Shown here in pieces: positions 32,597-41,318 of a stretch of DNA of 64,000 nucleotides. The stretch's first letter is position 1, and the number at the start of each line of letters is the position of its first letter. This DNA is from Allomuricauda sp. TY007 (GTDB lineage Bacteria; Bacteroidota; Bacteroidia; Flavobacteriales; Flavobacteriaceae), in NCBI RefSeq assembly GCF_010468565.1, contig NZ_WUEG01000002.1, forward strand, positions 1-64,000, read 5' to 3'. Made by a program: the position numbers and the translations under genes. Below the pieces are notes generated by a model. That model ran no database searches. It had not been told where the DNA came from and was given only the letters and a program-made list of their open reading frames with translations.

Positions 32597-34624
32597 TTAT
32601 TCATCTTTGTACTTCTCAAACCAAGCAAGTACAGCAGCTATTTTTGCAACCAAATTACTGGGTTTGTTGGCAATACCGTGAGACGCGCCGGGAATACGTA
32701 CCATTGCTGTTTCTACGTTCTCCAATTTTAGAGCGGCATAAAACTGCTCCGATTCTGCAATAGGGGTACGGTAATCTTCTTCGCCCGTTAACAGCATTGT
32801 TGGTGTGGTTACATTGCCCACATAGGTAAGGGGTGAGCGTCTTCTATAGTTTTCTGGATCTTCCCAAGGTTTTTTTCCGAACCAATATTTGGAGAAAAAC
32901 TGCACACCATCTGCATAGAGCACAAAACTTGTCCAGTTAATTACGGGTTTTGCCACAACGGCAGCCTTAAAACGGTCGGTTTTGCCCACAATCCAAGCGG
33001 TGAGCACACCACCACCGGAACCACCTGTAACAAATAGGTTTTCTTTGTCCACGTAGCCTTTTTCCAAAACGGCATCCACGCCGGACATTAAATCCTCATA
33101 ATCGTGGTTGGGATAATCGTGGTGAATCAAGTTTCCAAATTCTTCGCCATAGCTTGTACTTCCCCGAGGGTTGGTATAGAGAACCACATAACCTTCAGCA
33201 GCGTAGGCCTGAATTTCGGCAGAATACACTGCTCCGTAGCTGGTAAACGGCCCACCGTGTATTTCCAAGATCATTGGATATTTTTTGGAGGGGTCAAAAT
33301 CGGGAGGGGTTACGACCCAACCTTGAATTTTGCGTTGATCATAGGAGGACTCCCACCAGATTTCTTCCACATTACCTAATTTTTTAAAGGAAAACAGGTC
33401 ATCATTAACTTGGGTCAAACGCTTTGTGTTTCGGGTATCAGCTACGCCCAAATCCGAAGGGTGGGATGTATCGCCCAGGGTGTAGGCAAATTTGTTGTTG
33501 GCGGAAGCGGAAAAACTGGCCGCGTTATAAGGTCTGCCCAACGAAAGACCGCCCAATCCGTCCGTAATAGCATCCACCTTGCCCGATAGGTTCATGGAAG
33601 CCAATTTGCCAACGCCTTGGTCGGTGTAAATAAAATAAAGTCCATTGCCTTTACTGTTCCAAGCCATATCTTCTATGTCGCGGTCAAAATCACCAGAAAT
33701 TAATTGGGAGTCTGTCCCATCGGTGTTCATTACATACAATTGGGTGAGCTGATATCCTTGCAAACGGTCGTCGTACCCTAAATAGGCTATTTTGGAACCA
33801 TCTGGCGACAATACGGGGTTGGCATCAGGACCGTAACGGTCAGTTAGTGGATTAATCTCACCATTATTTACATTGATGCTATAAATTTCGCTGTCAGCAG
33901 GTTCAAATTCCTCATCTTTATGAAAATTGGCGCTAAAAAATAGGTTTTTGCCGTCCTTACTCCAGATAGGACTTCCGTGGTCAAATTCCGAAAAAGTCAA
34001 TTGTTTTGGCGTTCCCCCGCTTATGGGCAAGGTGAATAATTGTGAATTGCCACCTTTGTAATACCCAGCACCATCGCCACGGTAATTCATTTTATCAATG
34101 TATTTCGGCGGCTCGTTCCATTTGGCGCCCTCGGGCTTTTCTGGCATTTTAATGATGGATTTGTTGGCTTCGGGCACGAACATATTAAATGCCAAGTATT
34201 TGTCATCATAAGACCATGAAACTGTCCCCGGTGATTGTGGTGTATTGGTAAGGGCCATAGTTTCCTTGGTATCCAACCACATAAGGTAGAGCTTCATTTT
34301 GTCATCTGCCATATTGGACTTGAAAACAATTTTTGTTCCATCGTGCGACCATTTCGGGGCAAAATCGTTATGGTTTCCTGTGGTTAACGGACGATTGTTG
34401 GAGCCATCAAAATTGATGATCCAAAGATTGGAAAGATTGCGGTCCGTCATCACATCCTTAAAATTCCTAACATAAATGATTTTAGATCCATCCGGGGAAA
34501 TTTGAGGATCGGAAACATATTCCATATTGAAGATGTCCAACAGCTCCAAATTGGATTGTACTTGGCTAAAACCTAAAGGAATGATGGCCACAAAAAGTAA
34601 CAGGGCAACTAGTAATTTTTTCAT
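32597..34624 (-). CDS. S9 family prolyl oligopeptidase
   Basis: The 675-residue secreted enzyme (signal peptide ending LGFSQV) has an N-terminal WD40/TolB-like beta-propeller (PQISPDGSKIIYVRNF, HDGTKIVFKSN, LSPDGSKIAYLG) and a C-terminal alpha/beta-hydrolase domain with the nucleophile in GGSGGG (Ser536), an Asp in TGEEDYRTPI and His in PGASHGIAN. It is a dipeptidyl or oligopeptidase that trims small peptides, probably in the periplasm. It appears to be transcribed alone. Confidence 0.87.
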   Translation of the reverse strand: MKKLLVALLLFVAIIPLGFSQVQSNLELLDIFNMEYVSDPQISPDGSKIIYVRNFKDVMTDRNLSNLWIINFDGSNNRPLTTGNHNDFAPKWSHDGTKIVFKSNMADDKMKLYLMWLDTKETMALTNTPQSPGTVSWSYDDKYLAFNMFVPEANKSIIKMPEKPEGAKWNEPPKYIDKMNYRGDGAGYYKGGNSQLFTLPISGGTPKQLTFSEFDHGSPIWSKDGKNLFFSANFHKDEEFEPADSEIYSINVNNGEINPLTDRYGPDANPVLSPDGSKIAYLGYDDRLQGYQLTQLYVMNTDGTDSQLISGDFDRDIEDMAWNSKGNGLYFIYTDQGVGKLASMNLSGKVDAITDGLGGLSLGRPYNAASFSASANNKFAYTLGDTSHPSDLGVADTRNTKRLTQVNDDLFSFKKLGNVEEIWWESSYDQRKIQGWVVTPPDFDPSKKYPMILEIHGGPFTSYGAVYSAEIQAYAAEGYVVLYTNPRGSTSYGEEFGNLIHHDYPNHDYEDLMSGVDAVLEKGYVDKENLFVTGGSGGGVLTAWIVGKTDRFKAAVVAKPVINWTSFVLYADGVQFFSKYWFGKKPWEDPENYRRRSPLTYVGNVTTPTMLLTGEEDYRTPIAESEQFYAALKLENVETAMVRIPGASHGIANKPSNLVAKIAAVLAWFEKYKDE

Positions 34625-34715
34625 GAGGAAGCGTTTAGTTAGTTTCGATTCTTAAAAATAGGGAATTTATCTCCTTATTTTTTGGTACAAGCGTATAAAA
34701 GTGGTATTGGATGGA

Positions 34716-34870
34716 TTAATATGTAGTGGTCATGTTTTGATCTACACAGATAATGAAATCAGCCAATTTGTTGTTTTCCTCTTCCAGTTTATAAATATTC
34801 TTTTGCTCTACGGTCGTGCGGTGGAATCCAATGTTTTGTAGTCTATTTTTCCTGATAAATAATCGTTGTC
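34716..34870 (-). pseudogene. C-terminal gene remnant upstream of higBA
   Basis: The minus strand carries an open stretch without a start codon (RLFIRKNRLQNIG, then VEQKNIYKLEEENNKLADF and a terminal CVDQNMTTTY-stop). Its codon and amino acid pattern looks coding, and a stop precedes it in frame. It is probably the tail of a truncated gene. The family is not recognised. The rest of the gap 34625-34952 shows nothing else but the higBA -7 box. Confidence 0.35.
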
Positions 34871-34919
34871 TCTAATTTGATTCTTCACAAGAATAGTTTC
34901 CATATAATTCAACTTTTGT

Positions 34920-34927
34920 TATCTTTG
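34920..34927 (+). promoter_or_regulatory. -7 box of higBA
   Basis: TATCTTTG matches TAnnTTTG 25 bp before the toxin start. The expected TTG at -33 is weak, in keeping with a repressible TA promoter. Confidence 0.45.
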
Positions 34928-34952
34928 TGCGTAAAACAAGGACAAAGACTGA

Positions 34953-35291
34953 ATGAGCAAAAACTTTGAAGTTATACTTCTTGAAGAAGCTCTTGACTTT
35001 ATAGACTCTCTGGATTTAAAAACAAGAAGGAAAATCTATTACAATATTGATAAGGCAAAACAGAGGAACGACCCAAAGTTATTCAAGAAACTGACTGATG
35101 AAATTTGGGAATTCAGGACAAAATATAACGGAATTCAATATCGCCTATTTGCGTTTTGGGACAAAACTGACAAGACTAAAACTTTGGTTATTTCAACTCA
35201 TGGAATTGTAAAAAAAGTTGACAAAGTGCCTAAAAGCGAAATTGAAAAAGCAATGAAGATCAGAGCTAACTACCTAGAAATTAAACTGTGA
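34953..35291 (+). CDS. higB: HigB-type RelE/ParE family toxin
   Basis: The 112-residue protein has the Gp49/HigB fold of the RelE superfamily: FEVILLEEALDFIDSL, KLFKKLTDEIWEFRTKYNGIQYRLFAFWD and VISTHGIVKKVDKVP, with the basic and aromatic residues used for ribosome-dependent mRNA cleavage. It precedes its XRE antitoxin by 12 nt, the order diagnostic for higBA. It lies inside a truncated chromosomal gene, so the pair was probably acquired. Confidence 0.85.
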   Translation: MSKNFEVILLEEALDFIDSLDLKTRRKIYYNIDKAKQRNDPKLFKKLTDEIWEFRTKYNGIQYRLFAFWDKTDKTKTLVISTHGIVKKVDKVPKSEIEKAMKIRANYLEIKL

Positions 35292-35303
35292 AAAAATTGA
35301 GAT

Positions 35304-35636
35304 ATGGAAACTAAGCGAAAAAAAATGAAGATGATGACCCTTGACGAATTAAAAGACAGGGATATTGGAAAGATTGGAACTCCAGAACGAGATAAATACG
35401 AGTTTGACCTAAAAATGGAAGCCCTTGGCGACATGATAAAATCGGTAAGGAAAGAGCGTCATTTGACACAAGAACAGCTAGGGAAGCTTGTAGGGGTTCA
35501 AAAATCACAAATTTCCAAGTTGGAACGTAATACTAAAAATGTAACCATTGAAACCATTTTAAAGGTATTCAATGCCTTAAAAGCAAATGTGAAGTTCAGT
35601 GTTCAAATTGATCATTCAGATTTAAATATTGCATAA
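35304..35636 (+). CDS. higA: HigA-type XRE antitoxin
   Basis: The 110-residue protein has a C-terminal Cro/C1 HTH (GDMIKSVRKERHLTQEQLGKLVGVQKSQISKLERN, about 43-90) and an N-terminal acidic/basic arm that is likely to wrap the toxin. It should neutralise HigB and repress the operon promoter. Met8 or Met10 could also serve as the start; I chose 35304 for the tight 12-nt spacing from higB. Confidence 0.85.
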   Translation: METKRKKMKMMTLDELKDRDIGKIGTPERDKYEFDLKMEALGDMIKSVRKERHLTQEQLGKLVGVQKSQISKLERNTKNVTIETILKVFNALKANVKFSVQIDHSDLNIA

Positions 35637-35654
35637 AAACAAGAACTACAGGCA

Positions 35655-35798
35655 ACATATCCTTTTTCTCCAAGTTCTTGAGCATTTTTTTTAGGAGACC
35701 TTTTTGCCCTTGGCATTGTATATAACGTAGGGTGCCTTCTGTCCATAACCAAAGGTTATGAGTAGGGTGAAGGTTAGAAGGAGGAGAAGATTTCTCAT
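35655..35798 (-). pseudogene. ChaN-family gene remnant, truncated and frameshifted
   Basis: ATG 35798 begins 10 nt after the gnd stop and encodes a signal peptide (MRNLLLLLTFTLLITFGYGQ) followed by KAPYVIYNAKGKKVS, the start of the ChaN family (haem-binding, iron-regulated) in Flavobacteriia. A stop follows at 35691. One base more in the poly-A run would continue as YKKMLKNLEKKDM, also ChaN-like, before the sequence is lost near higA. The gene has clearly been broken. Confidence 0.6.
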
Positions 35799-35808
35799 TT
35801 GATTAGAT

Positions 35809-37218
35809 TCAATCTTCCCACTCCGTGTGGAAAATACCTTCGCGGTCCAATCGCTCGTAGGTGTGCGAACCAAAATAGTCCCGTTGCGCTTGTATCAAGT
35901 TCAATGGCAATCGGCTACTGGTGTAGGCATCAAAATAGGTAAGTGCATTGGACAATCCAGGCAATGGAATGCCATTTGTGGCTCCATAACTCACCAATTC
36001 GCGTACTGCATCCACGGTGCTTTGCACTTTTTCCACGAAAGAAGGGGAGAGCAGTAAGTTCTGTAAATCCTTATCAGCTTGGTAGGCATCGGTAATATCG
36101 GCCAATAGCGCGGCACGGATTATACAGCCCGCACGCCAAATTTTGGCAATTTCGCCCAGTTCAAGTTCGTAACCGTATTCTTTGGAGGCATCGGCCAATT
36201 GGTGCATACCCTGCGCATAGGTAATGATAAACGCAAAATATAGGGCCTGCTCCGCTTTTGAAGTAAAGTCATCTTTGTCCACCGCTTTTGGTGTGGGACG
36301 GCCATACAACTCATCGGCTTTAATACGCTCGGATTTTAGGGCGGATATTTCACGCATGCTCACCGCAATATCAATGGTAGGCACGGGGATTCCCAAATCC
36401 ATGGCATTCTGGGAGGTCCATTTTCCAGTACCCTTCTGCTTGGCCTTGTCCAAAATCATATCCACAAGGTCGTTGTCCGTCAAATCATCTTTTTGTTCAA
36501 AGATTTCTGATGTGATTTCCACCAAAAAGGACTGCAAACGACCATCATTCCAACGAGCGTAGGTTCGGTGAAGCTCATCGTTGGTAAGTCCACCTGCTTT
36601 TTTGAGCAAATCGTAAATCTCGGAAGTCAACTGCATCAAACCGTATTCGATACCGTTGTGTACCATTTTTACATAGTTTCCTGCGGATTTCGGACCCAGA
36701 TACGCAACGCAAGGTTCTCCTTCGTATTTGGCCGAAACGGCTTCAAAAATGGGCTTTACGTGTTGGTAGGCTTCTTTGGAACCACCAGGCATAATGCTCG
36801 GTCCTTTTCGGGCACCCTCGGCACCACCGGAAACCCCAGCGCCAAAAAAGTTGATGCCCTTTTCTTTTAAATAGGCTTCGCGACGATCTGTATCGGTATA
36901 AAAGGAGTTTCCTCCATCAATAATAATATCACCTTTATCCAAATGGGGAAGTAGACCATCAATAACGCTGTCCACAATTTTTCCTGCAGGTACCAATAAC
37001 ATAATTTTTCGAGGAGTGGTCAGCGACTGTACAAAGGTTTTTACATCGGTGGAGGCATTCACTTTTGCGGTATCACCACCTTCATTGATCAAAGCATCCA
37101 CTTTTTCTTTGTCCAAATCATTTCCAAATGCAGTAAAACCATTATCGGCCACATTTAAAATAAAATTACGTCCCATTACTCCAAGGCCCACAAGGCCAAA
37201 ATCATACGTATCTGCCAT
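35809..37218 (-). CDS. gnd: 6-phosphogluconate dehydrogenase
   Basis: The 469-residue protein has an N-terminal Rossmann fold (GLVGLGVMGRNFILN, about 8-22), the substrate-binding DGGNSFYTDTDRREAY, the family signature FFGAGVSGGAEGARKGPSIMPGG, and catalytic Lys in NYVKMVHNGIEYG. It converts 6-phosphogluconate to ribulose 5-phosphate and CO2 in the cytoplasm, with NADP or NAD as the acceptor. It is divergent from zwf and pgl, so the oxidative pentose phosphate genes are clustered. The gene behind it, once ChaN, is a remnant. Confidence 0.95.
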   Translation of the reverse strand: MADTYDFGLVGLGVMGRNFILNVADNGFTAFGNDLDKEKVDALINEGGDTAKVNASTDVKTFVQSLTTPRKIMLLVPAGKIVDSVIDGLLPHLDKGDIIIDGGNSFYTDTDRREAYLKEKGINFFGAGVSGGAEGARKGPSIMPGGSKEAYQHVKPIFEAVSAKYEGEPCVAYLGPKSAGNYVKMVHNGIEYGLMQLTSEIYDLLKKAGGLTNDELHRTYARWNDGRLQSFLVEITSEIFEQKDDLTDNDLVDMILDKAKQKGTGKWTSQNAMDLGIPVPTIDIAVSMREISALKSERIKADELYGRPTPKAVDKDDFTSKAEQALYFAFIITYAQGMHQLADASKEYGYELELGEIAKIWRAGCIIRAALLADITDAYQADKDLQNLLLSPSFVEKVQSTVDAVRELVSYGATNGIPLPGLSNALTYFDAYTSSRLPLNLIQAQRDYFGSHTYERLDREGIFHTEWED

Positions 37219-37383
37219 TATATATTTTTCTTCTTCTTTGGTGTTGATACAACCTTGAGGTTGCGATTTCTTGAATTACGAACCTAAAATAAACCTTATA
37301 TTCGTGATGCTCAAAGATAATGACTCCTTATTAAAAATGAATGGTGTCAAGAAGAGCATAATCTGCCAGAAACCGAAAATACT

Positions 37384-38916
37384 ATGAAAAAGACAGATAA
37401 TCAGATGCTCGTGATTTTTGGGGCATCGGGTGATTTGACAGCAAGAAAATTAATGCCATCCTTGTTCAACCTTTATTTGGCCGACCAGTTGCCCGAAAAT
37501 TTTGTGGTGCTAGGGGTGAGCCGCAGCAATCTGACCGATGAGGCATTTCGGGACCGTGTAGTGTATGAAAGTGATTATTTAAAAGAAAAAACAAAGGACT
37601 TGAAAGCAAGCAAGGTAAAAAGCTTTGCTGACAAACTTTATTACGAGGATTTGGGCGATAGCTACGATACCGATTATGGCGGTCTGCGTAAGCGGGTGGA
37701 GGCCCTAAAAGAAGAGTACAACACTTCTGGAAACATTATTTATTACCTATCCACACCGCCCACACTTTACGAAACAATATCGCAAAACCTGTCCAACGCG
37801 GGCATGAACACCCAAAACAATGGCTGGAAACGCTTGATTGTGGAAAAACCTTTTGGTTACAGTCTGGAGACGGCAAAAGAGTTGAACAAAGGGCTTCACA
37901 AGTACTTTAAAGAGCATCAGATATACCGAATCGACCATTATTTGGGCAAGGAAACCGTTCAAAACCTTTTGGTAACCCGTTTCTCCAACAGCATTTTTGA
38001 ACCCCTTTGGAACCGTAATTACATTCAGCATGTGGAAATTACCAATGCGGAAAGTGTAGGTGTTGAAAAACGTGGAGGATATTACGATAAGTCGGGAGCC
38101 CTTCGGGATATGTTCCAAAACCACTTGTTACAAATTGTTTCGTTGGTAGTGATGGAGCCACCGATTGGCCCAGATGCTGAAGAAATCCGAAACGAGAAAG
38201 TAAAGGCGTTAAAGTCGTTGCGTATAATGACGGATGAAAAGGAACTGTTTGAAAATACCATCCGAGCTCAATATGTTTCGTCCAAAGTAGGGGGAGATAA
38301 AATAAAAGGATACCGAGAAGAAGATGGGGTAGACCCGAATTCCACTACGGAGACCTATGCCGCCATCAAATTTTATGTGGACAACTGGCGCTGGCACGGG
38401 GTTCCTTTTTATGTGAGGACCGCTAAGCGAATGCCTACAAAAGTGACCGAAATTGTGATTCACTTTAAAAAGCCGCATCATCAAATTTTTAAGGGTTCCG
38501 AAATGCAGGAGATGGACAATAAATTAATTATCCGCATACAGCCTGATGAAGGAATTTTGATCAAGTTTGGGGTAAAAGTACCCGGGCAAGGATTTAAAGT
38601 CGAGCGTGCCAATTTGGACTTTTATTACGCCAATTTGGCCGAAACCTATGTAATGGAGGCCTACGAGCGCTTGTTGTTGGACGCGATGCAAGGTGATGCC
38701 ACACTATATGCCCGTGCCGATGAGGTTGAAGCGGCTTGGGAATTCGTGGATCCTATTTTGAACTATTGGAAAAGCGGTAAGGACGTTCGCATGTATGGTT
38801 ATGCAGCTGGTGCTTGGGGACCAGAAAATGCAGATAATTTGATAGAGGACGAAGGCTATTGGCGCAATCCTAGTGAGAATTTGGCGGACGATCCAGGGTA
38901 TTGCGTGATTTGTTAG
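37384..38916 (+). CDS. zwf: Glucose-6-phosphate 1-dehydrogenase
   Basis: The 510-residue protein has the dinucleotide motif GASGDLTARKLMP (13-25), VEKPFG, the active-site RIDHYLGKETVQNLL and the binding Asn in the RFSNSIFEPLWNRNYI stretch. It catalyses the first step of the oxidative pentose phosphate pathway. It is followed after 87 bp by pgl in the same direction. The end of the gene runs into a 7-bp tandem repeat. Confidence 0.95.
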   Translation: MKKTDNQMLVIFGASGDLTARKLMPSLFNLYLADQLPENFVVLGVSRSNLTDEAFRDRVVYESDYLKEKTKDLKASKVKSFADKLYYEDLGDSYDTDYGGLRKRVEALKEEYNTSGNIIYYLSTPPTLYETISQNLSNAGMNTQNNGWKRLIVEKPFGYSLETAKELNKGLHKYFKEHQIYRIDHYLGKETVQNLLVTRFSNSIFEPLWNRNYIQHVEITNAESVGVEKRGGYYDKSGALRDMFQNHLLQIVSLVVMEPPIGPDAEEIRNEKVKALKSLRIMTDEKELFENTIRAQYVSSKVGGDKIKGYREEDGVDPNSTTETYAAIKFYVDNWRWHGVPFYVRTAKRMPTKVTEIVIHFKKPHHQIFKGSEMQEMDNKLIIRIQPDEGILIKFGVKVPGQGFKVERANLDFYYANLAETYVMEAYERLLLDAMQGDATLYARADEVEAAWEFVDPILNYWKSGKDVRMYGYAAGAWGPENADNLIEDEGYWRNPSENLADDPGYCVIC

Positions 38917-38942
38917 AAGTCAGAAGTCAGAAGTCAGGAGTC
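38915..38942 (+). repeat. 7-bp tandem repeat after zwf
   Basis: AGAAGTC is present three times plus AGGAGTC, overlapping the last base pairs of the zwf stop. A short CCCGAAAGCTTTCGGG palindrome follows at about 38968-38983 and could act as a weak hairpin. Confidence 0.7.
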
Positions 38943-39003
38943 GGAAAAATATGTCGGTTCGAGCGTCCCGAAAGCTTTCGGGAAGAACTAAAATTAATTC
39001 AAG

Positions 39004-39729
39004 ATGGATTTAAAAATATATAGCAGTAAACAAGAGGTGGCTGAGCAGTTTTCCAGCTATTTTGTAGATAAACTAAAAGATAAGGATGATTTTTATGTGG
39101 CTTTGTCCGGGGGTAGTACCCCTAAAATTGTTTTTGATGTATTGGCAGAAAAGTTTGCCGACAAAGTAGATTGGAATAAGGTACATTTTTATTGGGGAGA
39201 CGAACGCTGTGTACCTCCTTCCGATGATGAAAGCAACTATAAAATGACGGTGGAGCACCTTTTTTCCAAAATTGAGGTGCCCAAAGAAAACATCAATCGC
39301 ATATTGGGTGAAAAAGACCCTGAAGGAGAAGCTTTGCGCTATGCCAATCTGCTGGAAATCGATTTGGATAGGGTAGAGGAGGTGCCTCAGTTCGATTTGG
39401 TAATTTTGGGTATGGGCGATGATGGCCATACCGCATCCATTTTTCCTCATGAGATTGAATTGTGGGATTCGGAAGACCATTGTGTGGTAGCTACGCATCC
39501 AGATTCAGGTCAGAAACGAGTTTCCATAAATGGAAAAGTCATCAATGCCGCCAAAGAAGTAGCTTTTTTGGTCACGGGAGCATCAAAAGCCGAAAAAGTA
39601 GAAGCTGTAGTGGAGAAAACCCAAGGTTTCGAAGCCTATCCTGCATCATTGGTCAACCCAGCATCGGGTAATTTAGTGTGGTTTTTGGATGAGGAGGCTG
39701 CAGCAAAACTCAATCAAAATCCATCTTAA
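39004..39729 (+). CDS. pgl: 6-phosphogluconolactonase
   Basis: The 241-residue protein of the NagB-like fold has LSGGSTPKIVFDVL, HFYWGDERCVPPSDDESNY and the GMGDDGHTASIFP signature. It hydrolyses 6-phosphogluconolactone made by Zwf and is in the same operon as zwf. Its last 20 nt overlap the 3' end of the convergent thioesterase gene. Confidence 0.94.
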   Translation: MDLKIYSSKQEVAEQFSSYFVDKLKDKDDFYVALSGGSTPKIVFDVLAEKFADKVDWNKVHFYWGDERCVPPSDDESNYKMTVEHLFSKIEVPKENINRILGEKDPEGEALRYANLLEIDLDRVEEVPQFDLVILGMGDDGHTASIFPHEIELWDSEDHCVVATHPDSGQKRVSINGKVINAAKEVAFLVTGASKAEKVEAVVEKTQGFEAYPASLVNPASGNLVWFLDEEAAAKLNQNPS

Positions 39730-40255
39730 CGTTTTCACCTTTTAGAAACTCCAAATATTCGTTCACTTTAAAATTGTTGGATTCGTACTTGCTGTCACGC
39801 TTAAAAGCGGATTCTTTACGTTCCTTGCTACGTGCAAAGCGGCGAATATCCTGTTTGGTTTTCAAAATAAGGCCGGGAACTAACTTGTTTTTACCATCCT
39901 TTCCCTTGGCCACCATGGTAAAATAGGACGAATTGCAGTGTTTTACTTCACCAGTGGTTACATTTTCAGATTCAACACGAACCCCGACCACCATGGAAGT
40001 TTTTCCTGTGTAGTTGATGGATGCTTTTAGTGTGGCCAGTTCCCCAACTTCAATCGGATTTAGGAAATCCACTCGATTCACCGAAGCGGTCACGCAATAA
40101 CTTTGTGAATGTTTGGAGGCACATGCGAAAGCTATTTGGTCCATAAGATTGAGGATATGCCCCCCATGTACCTTGCCACCAAAATTGGAATGCGATGGGA
40201 GCATAAGTTCGGTGATGGAAACTCTACTTTCTCTGGATGATTTGAATTTCTTCAT
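39710..40255 (-). CDS. Acyl-CoA thioesterase (hotdog fold)
   Basis: The 181-residue protein (start ATG 40255, MKKFKSSRESRV) has a HotDog domain: the catalytic-site helix GGKVHGGHILNLMDQIAFACASKHSQSYCVTASVN and the strand VRVESENVTTGEVKHCNSSYFTMV. This is the acyl-CoA hydrolase type with TCATM-like catalytic motifs (Asp of LMDQ). The C-terminal 50 residues are a Lys/Arg-rich helical extension. It cleaves acyl-CoA to free fatty acid and CoA in the cytoplasm. Confidence 0.82.
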   Translation of the reverse strand: MKKFKSSRESRVSITELMLPSHSNFGGKVHGGHILNLMDQIAFACASKHSQSYCVTASVNRVDFLNPIEVGELATLKASINYTGKTSMVVGVRVESENVTTGEVKHCNSSYFTMVAKGKDGKNKLVPGLILKTKQDIRRFARSKERKESAFKRDSKYESNNFKVNEYLEFLKGENVKMDFD

Positions 40256-40329
40256 ATTTTGTTGGGGTTTTAATCGAATCCTTTTTTTAATTCGATTATA
40301 CACGACTGTACCAGTGGTCAATCCAAATG

Positions 40330-40410
40330 TCACATCGAGCGTAGTCGAGATGTCTTTGTCAGCCTTTCGACTGCGCTCAAGAAGACAAAGACAAAAATAT
40401 TGACAAAAAC
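40330..40410. repeat. Dispersed intergenic repeat
   Basis: TCGAGCGTAGTCGAGATGTC and TTTCGACTGCGCTCAAG are units of a degenerate palindromic repeat that recurs near 46050, 48583, 60005 and 62112 (CTGAGCG...TCGAAGGG). No gene overlaps it. Confidence 0.55.
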
Positions 40411-40476
40411 TATCAATACCATTGGTACAATTGCGGATATACAATTTTTTAAAAAAGTAAATAACAGCAATGTAAA

Positions 40477-40875
40477 ATGATTATCAAATATAATCCAAAG
40501 CTAAAAGAGTTGGCCAGGCAATTACGAAATAATGCTACAAAAGCCGAAGTTGCTCTGTGGCAGAAACTAAAGCGGGGTCAAATGCACGGATACGATTTTC
40601 ATAGGCAAAAACCTATTGATGAATATATTGTTGACTTTTTCTGTAACAGATTACAGTTGGCTATAGAGGTTGATGGTTATTCACATCAACTTGAAGAAGT
40701 TTGGGAGAAAGATGTAATAAAGAAAAATCGTTTAAACGAGCTTGGTATTCAAGTGCTACGATTTTCTGATACCCAAGTCGTTAACGATATGGATAATGTT
40801 TTGCGCGCGATAGAGGATTATATTTTTCAGTTTGAAGCGAACGGAAATACACCTCCCTCAATCCCTCCTTTTTAG
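40477..40875 (+). CDS. DUF559 endonuclease-fold protein
   Basis: The 132-residue DUF559 protein is of the PD-(D/E)XK/VSR-like superfamily: ARQLRNNATKAEVALWQKLK, GYDFHRQKPIDEYIVDFFC, LQLAIEVDGYSH with the catalytic acidic residues, and IQVLRFSDTQVVNDM. Its C-terminus (NTPPSIPPF) is encoded by the repeat DNA that follows, so the gene is physically joined to the hairpin cluster. A nicking or repair function is inferred from the fold. It may be a selfish or repeat-associated gene. Confidence 0.75.
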   Translation: MIIKYNPKLKELARQLRNNATKAEVALWQKLKRGQMHGYDFHRQKPIDEYIVDFFCNRLQLAIEVDGYSHQLEEVWEKDVIKKNRLNELGIQVLRFSDTQVVNDMDNVLRAIEDYIFQFEANGNTPPSIPPF

Positions 40876-40938
40876 GAGGGAAGTTATTGAGCTCAAGACG
40901 AGTTCATTTCCCCTCTAAAAAGAGGGGCTAGGGGTGTG
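40850..40938. repeat. Nested hairpins at the DUF559 3' end
   Basis: CCCTCC-TTTTTA-GGAGGG (40863-40880) contains the DUF559 stop, and CCCCTCTAAAAAGAGGGG (40910-40927) follows. The flanks ACACCTCCCTCAATCCCTCC and GGGGCTAGGGGTGTG are roughly complementary. It can act as a terminator between the DUF559 gene and the convergent gene at 40943. Confidence 0.6.
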
Positions 40939-40942
40939 TGAA

Positions 40943-41308
40943 TTAATTCCTAAAAATTGGTGATTTTTCAGATTTGACTTCGGTGATAAAATATTTGGTG
41001 TCGCCCAACCAGAAAAAGGTGGCGTAGCGTTCTTTGTAAGTGACTTTGATGTACTGCCCTTGGAACTCCTTCATCTTTTCAATGATTTCCTTTTCACTGT
41101 CCTCTACGGAAAACGAAAATACGTTTGTGCCTGACAAACCTTGGCTGATTTGTCCTTCCCAAGTTTTGACCATCACCCCTTTTCTACTGAATTTGATGAG
41201 TTCCCCCGAACGATAACCCTCACTGTAGGGTACGTAATAGATAAAAGCAAAATAGCTCACAACGCCAACTATAATGGCGATAATGAAAATGGTCAAGAAT
41301 TTTTTCAT
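40943..41308 (-). CDS. Single-pass membrane protein of unknown function
   Basis: The 121-residue protein has an N-terminal membrane anchor (FLTIFIIAIIVGVVSYFAFIYY) and a small beta-rich domain (YRSGELIKFSRKGVMVKTWEGQI, FFWLGDTKYFITEV). Similar Flavobacteriia proteins are common and are sometimes mislabelled as 6-phosphogluconate dehydrogenase. The function is unknown. It lies 10 nt beyond rmuC, probably cotranscribed. Confidence 0.68.
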   Translation of the reverse strand: MKKFLTIFIIAIIVGVVSYFAFIYYVPYSEGYRSGELIKFSRKGVMVKTWEGQISQGLSGTNVFSFSVEDSEKEIIEKMKEFQGQYIKVTYKERYATFFWLGDTKYFITEVKSEKSPIFRN

Positions 41309-41318
41309 GGTTCGTGTT

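Noticed and set aside
30514..32731. Two plus-strand frames sharing the peptide CVINTK-L-G-GL
   Set aside because: The similarity comes from the 35-bp DNA repeat at 30601 and 32408. Both frames lie largely antisense to real genes, so no protein family is implied.
38915..38942. CRISPR-like tandem repeat
   Set aside because: The units are 7 bp without spacers and no cas genes exist in the window; the same applies to 42778-42847 and 1588-1620. No CRISPR array is present.
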